From NCBI RefSeq assembly GCF_003121585.1, contig NZ_QEOO01000016.1:310001-374000 (forward strand): 64,000 nucleotides of DNA. Direction: 5' to 3'. This document shows, one piece after another, positions 16,153 through 23,903 of this stretch. How positions within the stretch are numbered: position 1 is the stretch's first letter; the number at the start of each line of letters is the position of its first letter. The DNA comes from Nocardioides speluncae. Its GTDB lineage: Bacteria; Actinomycetota; Actinomycetes; Propionibacteriales; Nocardioidaceae. The notes under the pieces are model-generated. The model was not told the DNA's origin, searched no databases, and was given only the letters and a program-made list of their open reading frames with translations. The translations under genes were made by a program, and so were the position numbers.

Positions 16153-17400
16153 ATGGCGAGGGAGCGCGCTGTGATCTCGGGTCTGCGCTACCGCGACTTG
16201 TTTCGGGACCACGAATTCTCGGGCATGTACGCGGCGGACGTGCTGACTCTGCTTGGCACGTACATGGGTCGATTCGCTGTCGCCGCCCTGGTGCTAGACA
16301 GGACAGGGTCGGTCGCGATGACCGCCGGCGTCTTCGCGGCGTCGTACCTCCCACACGTCTTCGGTCCTTGGCTCGCGACCCTCGCCGACATCTTCCCGAC
16401 CAAGGGACTCATGGTCCTCGCGGACATCTCCCGAGCGGCGATCGCTCTGGTCTTGGTCATCCCCGACGTGCCGTACTGGTTGATCCTGGTCGTCCTCTTC
16501 ACGATCGAGACAATCCAGATCCCGTTCGGAGCCTCACGTCTTGCGACGCTGGCCGATGTCCTGACCAAGGAAGAGTTCCCGGTCGGCAACGCATTGGTAG
16601 CGGCCACCCGGCAGGCGCTCCAGGTGCTCAGCTTCGCCATCGGCGGCGTGATCGTGTACGCCGTCGACCCCGAGCCCGCGCTCTATGTCAACGCCGCGAG
16701 CTTCCTGGTGTCAGCACTGCTCATCCAGGCCTTCGTTCGCGCGCGTCCGGTCGCCTGGCACAGGCTCGACGAGCGGCCGTCGATCTGGACCGGCACCAAA
16801 GATGGCCTGGCGTTCATCCGCGACGCACCACACATGACCGCTTGGTTCTCCCTGCTGGCGGTCGGTCCGGGCATGGTCGTGGTGGCCGAGGCTCTGGCCC
16901 TGCCGTGGGCGCACCAACTCGGCTGGGACGAGCGTGTCGCCGCGCTCATGATGAGCGCGATCGCTCTTGGCGGCGTGGCTGGCCTGGTGGTCTTCGGTCG
17001 TGCCCGCGCCGAGCAGCAGTTCGCACTGGTCTACCCGCTTGCATACTCTGCGGCCGGCATCGTGGCGCTGGCGGGGCTAGCCGGCTGGCTGACGCACAGC
17101 CCCGTGCCAGTGATGGTCGTGCTCTTCTTCAGTGGCGCCTCCCTCTGCTACCTGGTCGCAATACAGACGAAGGTCGCCGCCACCATCCCGCGCGAGGCAC
17201 GCGGCCGGATCTTCGGCCTCGGCAACACGGTCATGCAGCTGTCGCAAGGTTCCGCGATCCTGATCGCCGGTCTCGTTGGAGAAGGGGTCCGGATCGGCTG
17301 GGTTCTGATTGGGCTCGGCTGCATCGGGTTCGTGGCGATCTCGCTGATCTACCTCGGCGACCGCAGCCGCACCCGCGTCCACGCTGACGCACACGCCTGA
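16153..17400 (+). CDS. MFS transporter (EntS/MFS_3-like)
   Basis: 415 residues from MARERAVISGLRYRDLF. About 12 membrane helices are visible, e.g. MYAADVLTLLGTYMGRFAVA, ISRAAIALVLVIPDVPYWLI, SLLAVGPGMVVVAEALAL and SAAGIVALAGLAGWL. The LFRDHEFSGMYAAD start and LATLADIFPTKGLMVLADISRAA resemble drug or siderophore exporters of the MFS_3 group. An in-frame extension upstream would run into the tRNA and is rejected. The gene lies 65 bp behind tRNA-Ser, is less GC-rich than average, and precedes two regulators; export of a small molecule under their control is possible but unproven. Confidence 0.85.
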   Translation: MARERAVISGLRYRDLFRDHEFSGMYAADVLTLLGTYMGRFAVAALVLDRTGSVAMTAGVFAASYLPHVFGPWLATLADIFPTKGLMVLADISRAAIALVLVIPDVPYWLILVVLFTIETIQIPFGASRLATLADVLTKEEFPVGNALVAATRQALQVLSFAIGGVIVYAVDPEPALYVNAASFLVSALLIQAFVRARPVAWHRLDERPSIWTGTKDGLAFIRDAPHMTAWFSLLAVGPGMVVVAEALALPWAHQLGWDERVAALMMSAIALGGVAGLVVFGRARAEQQFALVYPLAYSAAGIVALAGLAGWLTHSPVPVMVVLFFSGASLCYLVAIQTKVAATIPREARGRIFGLGNTVMQLSQGSAILIAGLVGEGVRIGWVLIGLGCIGFVAISLIYLGDRSRTRVHADAHA

Positions 17401-17420
17401 CACCGCGTCCCGCGCGGGTT

Positions 17421-17450
17421 TACCATTTTGAACGGCGCCGGCTAGGGCCT
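17421..17450 (+). promoter_or_regulatory. candidate promoter of regulator 1
   Basis: TTTACC and TAGGGC hexamers separated by 18 bp. The GGCTAGGGCC block recurs upstream of the second copy (near 18547) and upstream of the NCS1 permease (near 19624), so it may be a shared promoter or operator element. Confidence 0.4.
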
Positions 17451-17511
17451 GCGGCAGGCCGACTCGGGCAGTACACCTCGGCGCCGCGCCTGTGCCACCA
17501 CGGGGGTGCAC

Positions 17512-18330
17512 ATGTCCGTGCCCATCATGTCTGCCGACGAGCGCCAGCAGGTGCTCGATGCGAGCCTGCCTCTACAGGCGGTTCGCGCCCGAATCGTCGA
17601 TGAACTCACGCGTTCTCCGGTCTCAGGCGTGCAGCTCGAGGTGTTCACGCTGGGCGGCCGGGAGCTGGGAACCTGGCTTCAAGAGGTCTGCATGGCGGCG
17701 TCGGAACTCACCGCGGTCACGATCGCCAAGGGCGGAAGTTCCACCCTGCGACTCTCGCGTTCGAACGAGCTGGCGGTCGCGAAAGGGCAGCGGATGACCA
17801 GCCTCTTCGATCTCTCCCACGGCCGTACGCAGCAGGCAGAGTACGTGCTGTCCCACCCGGAGATGCCGTACTACGTCGGCTTCGGACCAATGCAGATGAA
17901 GGTCCTCGATCGCCGGACCGTCATGGCTGCCGGCCCTCCGGTCGCCGAAAGGGTCTCGGTGATGCTGATCGAGCGGCCCGATGCTGTGGCTGCCGCGATG
18001 CACTACACCGCCGTCGTGAAGTCGAAGTCGGTCGCCGTCCGTGACCTGGTCCTGGAGCCCGTTGACCTGACCGCCCGGCAACACGCCGTGGCACAGCTCC
18101 TCGCCCAAGGCCACGGCGACGACTCCATCGCCCGCACTCTTGGGATCAGCGTGCGCACCGCGCGTGCCGAGTTCGCCGTACTTTCGACTGCCCTCAATGC
18201 CGCCAGCCGGTTCGCCGCCGGCTTCAAGTACGCGATGTTGGTGAACTCGACGCCTGCCATGACGGCCGCCGCCCACACCGCGCTCGCGGACCTCGAGCAG
18301 CCATGGTCGATCGACGGTCGCGACGGCTGA
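17512..18330 (+). CDS. LuxR-tailed regulator, tandem copy 1
   Basis: 272 residues, ATG with GGGGG about 6 bases upstream. It lacks the N-terminal winged helix of the regulator at 13026 and begins near its linker helix (SADERQQVLDASLPLQAVRARIVDEL). The middle (QLEVFTLGG, PYYVGFGPMQMKVLDRRTVMAAGP, VSVMLIERPDAVAAAMHY) is the PLD/TrmB-like sensor. The C-terminal LuxR-type HTH is AVAQLLAQGHGDDSIARTLG followed by ISVRTARAEFAVL. Closely related to the next regulator; each gene has its own similar leader and an identical terminator, so the whole unit was duplicated. Confidence 0.8.
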   Translation: MSVPIMSADERQQVLDASLPLQAVRARIVDELTRSPVSGVQLEVFTLGGRELGTWLQEVCMAASELTAVTIAKGGSSTLRLSRSNELAVAKGQRMTSLFDLSHGRTQQAEYVLSHPEMPYYVGFGPMQMKVLDRRTVMAAGPPVAERVSVMLIERPDAVAAAMHYTAVVKSKSVAVRDLVLEPVDLTARQHAVAQLLAQGHGDDSIARTLGISVRTARAEFAVLSTALNAASRFAAGFKYAMLVNSTPAMTAAAHTALADLEQPWSIDGRDG

Positions 18331-18341
18331 CCGTGTAGACG

Positions 18342-18368
18342 GGCACGGCGTCCCCCGCGCGCCGTGCC
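18342..18368 (+). terminator. terminator of regulator copy 1
   Basis: GGCACGGCG/CGCCGTGCC with a 9-base loop. The same 27 bp occurs after regulator copy 2. Confidence 0.8.
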
Positions 18369-18618
18369 TCAACCCAAGCCTCCTCCCAAGTCGATGGGCG
18401 CGGCTTTACCTTCGGCGGCGAACCTGTTGGTCGCCCCAAAGCACGCGGCTCGGTCGGGGCTAGAGCCTGACAGGAGGTCATGCGTCCACTCTGCGCACAA
18501 CCCTGACAGCTTCGCCCAGATCAACATAGGGTTTCGTCTGGCGTCGGCTAGGGCCTACCGCGGGTCGACTCGGGCAAGCACACCTCGGCGCCGTGCTGGC
18601 GCCACAGCAGGGGTGCAC

Positions 18619-18702
18619 ATGTTCGTTCCGATCGTGTCCGGCCCGGACCACCAGCGGCGCGTCGCCGCTGCTCGCCCGCTCCAGAGGGTTGGAGCCCGAT
18701 GA
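18619..18702 (+). CDS. 27-aa ORF: partial N-terminal copy of the regulator, coupled to copy 2
   Basis: Reads MFVPIVSGPDHQRRV then AAARPLQRVGAR, aligning with the first 27 residues of regulator copy 1 (MSVPIMSADERQQV...). Its leader, GGGGTGCACATG, is also conserved. The stop overlaps the ATG of copy 2 as ATGA, so it could act as a coupled leader ORF. More simply, it is a relic of an extra duplication. Confidence 0.5.
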   Translation: MFVPIVSGPDHQRRVAAARPLQRVGAR

Positions 18703-19499
18703 ACGACGTGCCCGCCCTGAACCTGCCGATCCGCGACCGGCAGCGCATCCAGGACGCAGCGATGCCACTGCTTCTTATCCGCGCCCGGCTGTGCGCCGAG
18801 CGCTCCGGAAGCCAACACGGTGTCACCGTTGAGCAGTTCAGGACGGCCGTAAAAGCGCAGGCGCGGGTGACGGAACTCGGCCGCATGTCCGATGAGCTGA
18901 CAGCGGTGGCCGAGCTGACCGGTCTGGATAACACCAGCTGCGCCGAGATGGCGCAGCGCGACGAGCGGGCGATTCAGGAAGGCCAGCGGATGACTGGTCT
19001 CTTCGACATCACCGGGGGTCCGGCGTCGCGGGTTGAGATGCTGCTGAACGCTCGCCATCTGCCGTACTACTTCGGCTTCGGGCCGGTTCGGCTGAAGGTC
19101 TTCGATCGCCGGACCGTGCTCCTCGACGGCCCACCGTCGATCCAGACGCCGGCGATCATGCTGATCTCGCGTCCCGAAGCCGTCCAGGCCGCCATCGGCT
19201 ACATCGAGGTGGTGAAGTCCTACTCCGTGGCCGTGCAAGACCTGAGCCCTGCTCCGGTCGAACTCAGCCAACGCCAGCATGCTGTGGCGAGACTGGTGTC
19301 CGAGGGCCACAGCGATAGCGAGATCGCACGCACGCTCCTGATCAGTGGACGGGCCGTGAGGGCAGAGGTCGCGGCGTTCTCCGAGGCTCTGGGCGCCCAG
19401 GCCCGCTTCGCGGCGGGCGTGAAGTACGGCGTACTCATCTGCACCAACCGGGCCTTCCGCGACGCAGCGACCGACGGCCTGCGGGCACCGTCACAGTGA
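18699..19499 (+). CDS. LuxR-tailed regulator, tandem copy 2
   Basis: 266 residues, with GGAG 8 bases before the ATG. Same domain order as copy 1: N-terminal helix (LPIRDRQRIQDAAMPLLLIRARL), sensor-like middle (GRMSDELTAVAELTG, LPYYFGFGPVRLKVFDRRTVLLDGPP, PAIMLISRPEAVQAAIGYIEVVKS) and C-terminal HTH (RLVSEGHSDSEIARTLLISGRAVRAEV). The strongly conserved YYFGFGP and KVFDRRTV blocks separate this pair from the regulator at 13026. Ligand and targets are unknown; no secreted-peptide gene was found beside these two copies. Confidence 0.8.
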   Translation: MNDVPALNLPIRDRQRIQDAAMPLLLIRARLCAERSGSQHGVTVEQFRTAVKAQARVTELGRMSDELTAVAELTGLDNTSCAEMAQRDERAIQEGQRMTGLFDITGGPASRVEMLLNARHLPYYFGFGPVRLKVFDRRTVLLDGPPSIQTPAIMLISRPEAVQAAIGYIEVVKSYSVAVQDLSPAPVELSQRQHAVARLVSEGHSDSEIARTLLISGRAVRAEVAAFSEALGAQARFAAGVKYGVLICTNRAFRDAATDGLRAPSQ

Positions 19500-19507
19500 A
19501 AGCAGCG

Positions 19508-19534
19508 GGCACGGCGTCCCCCGCGCGCCGTGCC
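19508..19534 (+). terminator. terminator of regulator copy 2
   Basis: Identical 27-bp hairpin to the one after copy 1, 9 bp behind the stop. The following 200 bp to the permease start hold no gene, only a GGCTAGGGCC element near 19624. Confidence 0.8.
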
Positions 19535-19739
19535 TCGCAGCCAAGCCTGCCTCTCAATCCGAGACCCTGGCATTACCTTGCATTTTGCTGCAGCTTGGCG
19601 GTTCGGACAGATCCTCGGGCTTGGCTAGGGCCGTCAAGCACGTTGCGCGGCCGATGGCGGACACAGCGGTTGACCGCACCGGCCCAGCCTTCTAGCCTGC
19701 GCGACACGGTTTGGGCAGCTCGGGAGGGGACCCACAGGG

Positions 19740-21227
19740 ATGACGAACGAACCGCTTCACGCGTCTCGGCGACAGCGCCGGGTGTTCGCAATCGAGACCA
19801 ACGGGATGAACGTGATCCGCGGGCACCACCGCAAGGGTGTGGCCAAGGAGCTTTTCTGGCCCTGGTTCGGGGCAAATGTGTCGGTGCTCGGGCTGAGCTA
19901 CGGCGCGTACGCACTCGGCTTCGGGATCTCCTTCTGGCAGGGGGTGTTCGCCGGTTTGGCGGGCATCCTCTTCTCGTTCCTGCTCGTCGGCCTGATCTCG
20001 CTGGCGGGCAAACGGGGTTCCGCGCCGACGATGCTGCTCAGCCGGGCGGCGTTCGGGGTCCGGGGCAACAGGTTCCCGGCGGCCATCTCCTGGCTGCTCA
20101 CGGTGGGCTGGGAGACGGTGCTGACGATCCTCGCCACGCTCGCAACGGCCACCGTCTTCGAGGAGCTCGGCTGGGGTGGCGGCGACTTCACCAAGGCCGT
20201 CGCGCTGGCGGTGATCTGCGTACTCGTCGTGATCGCGGGCGTGATCGGCTTCGAGATGATCATGCGGCTGGAGTCGGCGATCACCATCGTCACGGCCGTG
20301 CTCACGGTGGTCTACATCGTGCTGGTCATGGACGACATCAAGTGGAGCACCGTCGAGGCGCTTCCCTCAGGATCCTGGCAGCAGGTGCTCGGCGCCACGA
20401 CGCTGATGATGACCGGCTTCGGCCTGGGCTGGGTGAACCTGGCGGCGGACTACTCGCGGTACCTGCCGCGGGAGGTGTCGAACCGAAGCGTGGTCGGCTG
20501 GACCACCTTCGGTGGCGCGCTCGCGCCGGTCATCCTGCTCATGTTCGGCCTGCTGCTGGCCGGGTCCTCGGCAGACCTCAGCGCGGAGATCGGAAGCAAC
20601 CCGATCGGCGCCCTGGCGCACGCGCTGCCGCACTGGTTCCTGGTGCCCTTCGCACTCGTCGCCGTGCTCGGACTGGTCGGCGGCGCCGTACTCGACATCT
20701 ACTCGTCCGGGCTGGCCATGCTCGCCGCCGGCATTCGTGTACGCCGGCACATCGCGGCGCTGATCGACGGCATCGTGATGCTGCTCGGGACGATCTACGT
20801 GGTGTTCATGGGCCAGAACTTCCTTGCCCAGTTCATGGGCTTCCTGATCACGCTCGGCGTACCGATCGCGGCCTGGTGCGGCGTGATGCTGGCCGACATC
20901 CTGATCCGGCGCGAGGACCTGGTCGAGGAGGAGCTGTACATGCCGGGCGGCCGGTACGGCAACGTCCAGTGGACGCCGATCGCCATCATCGCGGTCTGCA
21001 CCGCGCTCGGCTGGGGCCTGGTCACCAACATGCAGGCCACCTGGCTGACCTGGCAGGGCTACCTGCTCGGCCCGCTCGGCCTCGGCGGCAAGGAGGGCGA
21101 CTGGGCATGGGCCAACCTCGGTGTGCTGCTTTCGCTGGTGCTCAGCTTCGTCGCCTACTACCTGCTGGCCCGTCGCCGGGTGCAGCGCCAGGAGGCCGGC
21201 CAGGCTGAGGAGCTGGTGGCCGTATGA
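19740..21227 (+). CDS. NCS1-family purine/pyrimidine (cytosine) permease
   Basis: 495 residues with about 12 transmembrane helices. Family features: an N-terminal amphipathic stretch ending in NVIRGHHRKGVAKELFWPW, the conserved first helices (GANVSVLGLSYGAYALGFG), the GKRGSAPTMLLSRAAFG loop, and DYSRYLPREVS in the middle. It is a sodium- or proton-coupled importer of nucleobases or related heterocycles. The stop overlaps the start of the downstream hydrolase by 4 bp, so a compound taken up here is probably processed by that enzyme. Confidence 0.9.
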   Translation: MTNEPLHASRRQRRVFAIETNGMNVIRGHHRKGVAKELFWPWFGANVSVLGLSYGAYALGFGISFWQGVFAGLAGILFSFLLVGLISLAGKRGSAPTMLLSRAAFGVRGNRFPAAISWLLTVGWETVLTILATLATATVFEELGWGGGDFTKAVALAVICVLVVIAGVIGFEMIMRLESAITIVTAVLTVVYIVLVMDDIKWSTVEALPSGSWQQVLGATTLMMTGFGLGWVNLAADYSRYLPREVSNRSVVGWTTFGGALAPVILLMFGLLLAGSSADLSAEIGSNPIGALAHALPHWFLVPFALVAVLGLVGGAVLDIYSSGLAMLAAGIRVRRHIAALIDGIVMLLGTIYVVFMGQNFLAQFMGFLITLGVPIAAWCGVMLADILIRREDLVEEELYMPGGRYGNVQWTPIAIIAVCTALGWGLVTNMQATWLTWQGYLLGPLGLGGKEGDWAWANLGVLLSLVLSFVAYYLLARRRVQRQEAGQAEELVAV

Positions 21228-21760
21228 CCGGACCCGCGGGGTTGCTCGCCCTGATCGACCTGCAGCGGATCTTCGCCGACCCCACCAGCTCGTGGGCGGC
21301 ACCGCGGTTCGCCGAGGTGCTGGCGCCGACCCGCAAGCTGGTGGCGGCGTTCGCCCCGCGGGTGGTGTTCACCAGGTTCGTCGCACCGAGCGTGCCGCAG
21401 GGCCGATGGGTGGACTACTACCAGCAGTGGCCGTTCGCGCTCCAGCCGCCGGACTCCGATGACTATCAGCTGGTGCCGGAGTTCGCCGGCGAACCGACCT
21501 TGGATGCCACGACCTTCGGCAAGTGGGACGCACTCGCCGACTTGCTCCAGCCGGGCGACCGACTCGTGCTGGCGGGCGTGTCCACCGACTGCTGCGTGCT
21601 GTCCACGGCGCTCGCGGCCGCGGACGCCGGCGTACACGTCCAGGTGGTCGCCGACGCCTGCGCCGGCGCGGACGACACCACCCACGCGAATGCGCTGGCG
21701 GTGATGGCGCTCTACGGGCCGCTGGTCGAGGTAGTGACGCTGGCCGACGTCGTCGGCTAG
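21224..21760 (+). CDS. isochorismatase-like cysteine hydrolase
   Basis: 178 residues. The fold's catalytic aspartate is in LLALIDLQRIF (D17 region), a lysine in TTFGKWDAL, and the nucleophilic cysteine in LAGVSTDCCVLSTALAA, followed by ADACAG and H-containing DDTTHANAL. Family members hydrolyse amides such as nicotinamide, biuret, N-carbamoyl compounds or ureidoacrylate. Coupling to an NCS1 permease favours a nucleobase- or hydantoin-type catabolic product as substrate; the exact reaction cannot be read from sequence. Confidence 0.85.
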   Translation: MTGPAGLLALIDLQRIFADPTSSWAAPRFAEVLAPTRKLVAAFAPRVVFTRFVAPSVPQGRWVDYYQQWPFALQPPDSDDYQLVPEFAGEPTLDATTFGKWDALADLLQPGDRLVLAGVSTDCCVLSTALAAADAGVHVQVVADACAGADDTTHANALAVMALYGPLVEVVTLADVVG

Positions 21761-21767
21761 CTGGCCC

Positions 21768-22004
21768 TCAGGACCGACTGAGCGTCAGCAGCACGTCGCC
21801 CTCTTGTACGACGTCGCCTGGGTCGACCTTGATCTCGAGGACGGTGCCGGGGGCTTCGGCGAGCACGGGGATCTCCATCTTCATCGACTCCAGGAGTACG
21901 ACGATGTCGCCGGCGGCGACCTGGTCACCGGGAGCAACGGACACGGTCAGGACGTTGGCCACCATCTCTGCGGCGACGATCTGGGTCTGCTGCTCGCGTG
22001 CCAT
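21768..22004 (-). CDS. biotinyl-lipoyl attachment domain protein (TB7.3-like)
   Basis: 78 residues consisting of one biotinyl domain. The biotinylation motif ESMKME places the modified lysine at residue 42; the symmetric strands NVLTVSVAPGDQV and TVLEIKVDPGDVV flank it. It should act as a free-standing biotin carrier for an acyl-CoA carboxylase encoded elsewhere. Convergent with the preceding hydrolase, 7 bp between stops. Confidence 0.9.
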   Translation of the reverse strand: MAREQQTQIVAAEMVANVLTVSVAPGDQVAAGDIVVLLESMKMEIPVLAEAPGTVLEIKVDPGDVVQEGDVLLTLSRS

Positions 22005-22121
22005 GGCAGCGAACCTACCGGCTCGATGGTGCTACTCGCGCGTTCGTGGACCAGCGGCCGGGCGGAAGCCATCTGAAAAGACTGCTTGTTGGATTGGTCA
22101 CAGAGGGCATACCGTCCGATC

Positions 22122-23258
22122 ATGCGAAAAGCGACCCTTTCTGTTCTCCTGACCGCCGGCGCGCTCGTCGCGACGGCCACTCCGGCGCACGCCGCCGACC
22201 CGTCGTTCGCGCCGTACGTCTCGACCGCGATCGACAACACCGCCGGTCCCGGCCCCGCGCCGCGAGGGACGGCGACCGCGGACTTCGACTCCGACGGCAT
22301 CCCGGACATTGTCACGATCACCGACTTCACCTACGGCGACATCCTGCTGGCCACCGGCGACGGGGACGGCACGTTCACGCCGGCCGGCGAGATCCCCGGG
22401 ACCGTCCAGGTGCAGGGCCTGGATGCCGGCGACGTCAACGGCGACGGCAAGGCCGACGTGGTCGCGATGACCGTCACCGAGGTGCGGATCCGGCTCGGCA
22501 ACGGTGCGGGCGGCTTCAGCAACGGCCCGACGTATCCGCTCACGCTCGGCGGCCAGGTCGAGCCGCGACTGGTCGACCTCGACGGCGACCGCGACCTCGA
22601 CATCGTCGCGCCGACCTTCACCGCGATCCAGACCCTCCGCAACAACGGCTCGGGCACCTTCACGGCCGGCCCGACGACGCAGGTCCCGGGTGCCGCCGCC
22701 ATCTCCGCGATCGACCCGGCCAAGCTCGACGCGGATGGCAAGACGGACCTGTTCGCGGTCGACGGGTTCTCGGGGACGACGTTCGCGCTGCGTGGCACCG
22801 GCAACGGTGGGTTCACGATCTCGGGCCAGCTCTTCGCGAGCGGGCTGGTGCCGGAGGACGTGACCGCGATCGACCTCAACGGCGACGGCTTCGACGACGC
22901 CGCCACCGTCGGCTCGTTCAGCTTCACGCTGGTCACCGCGCTCACCGACGGCAGCGGGGCGTTCACCTCGCCGGTCGGTACGCCGCAGTTCGGCGGCTCC
23001 GGCCCGACCAGCGCCACCGCGGCCGACATCGACGGCGACGGCCGCGAGGATCTGGTCGTCTCCTCGCTCTTCACGCCGGTGCCGACCGTCACCGTGCTCG
23101 CCGGCAACGGCACGGCCGCGATGCGCAAGGTCGGCGACTTCCGGGTCGGCATCGCACCGCAGAACCCGGTCGTCGCCGACTACGACGGCGACGGGCGCCT
23201 GGACATCGTCACCGCCGGCGTCGGTGCGCTGTCCTTCCTGCGCAACACCACCCCCTGA
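22122..23258 (+). CDS. secreted FG-GAP/VCBS repeat protein
   Basis: 378 residues from MRKATLSVLLTAGALVATATPAHA (clear signal peptide, cleavage after AHA). The rest is seven-bladed-propeller-like repeats with calcium-binding DxDxDG loops: TADFDSDGIPDIVT, AGDVNGDGKADVVA, LVDLDGDRDLDIV, AIDLNGDGFDDAA, AADIDGDGREDLV and VADYDGDGRLDIVT. Extracellular, probably adhesive or ligand-binding; no enzymatic domain is attached. It is followed after 16 bp by a TetR gene. Confidence 0.85.
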   Translation: MRKATLSVLLTAGALVATATPAHAADPSFAPYVSTAIDNTAGPGPAPRGTATADFDSDGIPDIVTITDFTYGDILLATGDGDGTFTPAGEIPGTVQVQGLDAGDVNGDGKADVVAMTVTEVRIRLGNGAGGFSNGPTYPLTLGGQVEPRLVDLDGDRDLDIVAPTFTAIQTLRNNGSGTFTAGPTTQVPGAAAISAIDPAKLDADGKTDLFAVDGFSGTTFALRGTGNGGFTISGQLFASGLVPEDVTAIDLNGDGFDDAATVGSFSFTLVTALTDGSGAFTSPVGTPQFGGSGPTSATAADIDGDGREDLVVSSLFTPVPTVTVLAGNGTAAMRKVGDFRVGIAPQNPVVADYDGDGRLDIVTAGVGALSFLRNTTP

Positions 23259-23274
23259 CTGGGAGGATCAGGAG

Positions 23275-23895
23275 GTGAGTGGGCTTCGGGTCTACGCCGG
23301 CCAGACCGCGTCCGAGCGCGAGGCTGGCCGGCGGGCCCGACTGCTCGCCACCATCCACGACGTGGTCGGCAGCCAGGGGTACGCCGCACTCAAGGTCGAG
23401 CGGGCGTGCGCCCTCGCCGGCGTCTCCACCCGGAACTTCTACACGCTCTACGCCAACAAGGAAGCCGCCTTCGTGGACCTGTACGCCGACCTCACCGACC
23501 AGTCGGTGCACCGGGTGCTGGCCTCGCTCACCGAGACGGCGGCCCGGCCGATGGTGGAGCGGATCCCGGCGGCGTTCCTCGCCTACCTCGAACCGATCTT
23601 CGCCGACTCGCGATCGGCCCGGATCCAGTTCGTCGAGGTGGTCGGGCTGAGCCCGCAGATCGAGGCGACCCGGCTCCGCTACCGCGAACGGCTGATCGAG
23701 CTGATCGAGGCCGAAGGCGCCACGGCCGTCGCCCGCGGCGAGGTCACCGACCGCGACTGGCGGTTCGCCGCTCTCGCACTGATCGGCGCCACCACCGCGA
23801 TCGCCTACGACTGGGTGCAGCGACCCCAGCACCCACCCATCGAGCGGCTCGAGCGGCAGCTCAGCGCTCTCGCCGTACAACTCCTGACCGACTGA
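23275..23895 (+). CDS. TetR-family transcriptional regulator
   Basis: 206 residues from a GTG with GGGAGG about 8 bases upstream; an earlier in-frame start would overlap the upstream gene. HTH: RRARLLATIHDVVGSQGYAALKVERACALAGVSTRNFYTLYANKEAAF is the canonical TetR pattern (split here into LLATIHDVVGSQGYAAL and SIRN/STRNFYTLYANK). The C-terminal half is a helical ligand domain. The beta-helix gene follows 8 bp downstream, so the two form an operon. Confidence 0.85.
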   Translation: MSGLRVYAGQTASEREAGRRARLLATIHDVVGSQGYAALKVERACALAGVSTRNFYTLYANKEAAFVDLYADLTDQSVHRVLASLTETAARPMVERIPAAFLAYLEPIFADSRSARIQFVEVVGLSPQIEATRLRYRERLIELIEAEGATAVARGEVTDRDWRFAALALIGATTAIAYDWVQRPQHPPIERLERQLSALAVQLLTD

Positions 23896-23903
23896 GGAGC
23901 CCC

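Noticed and set aside
15996..19740. Integration att site at the 3' end of tRNA-Ser(TGA)
   Set aside because: Looked for a repeat of GGTTCGAATCCCGCCCCCTC downstream and found none inside the window; no integrase gene either.
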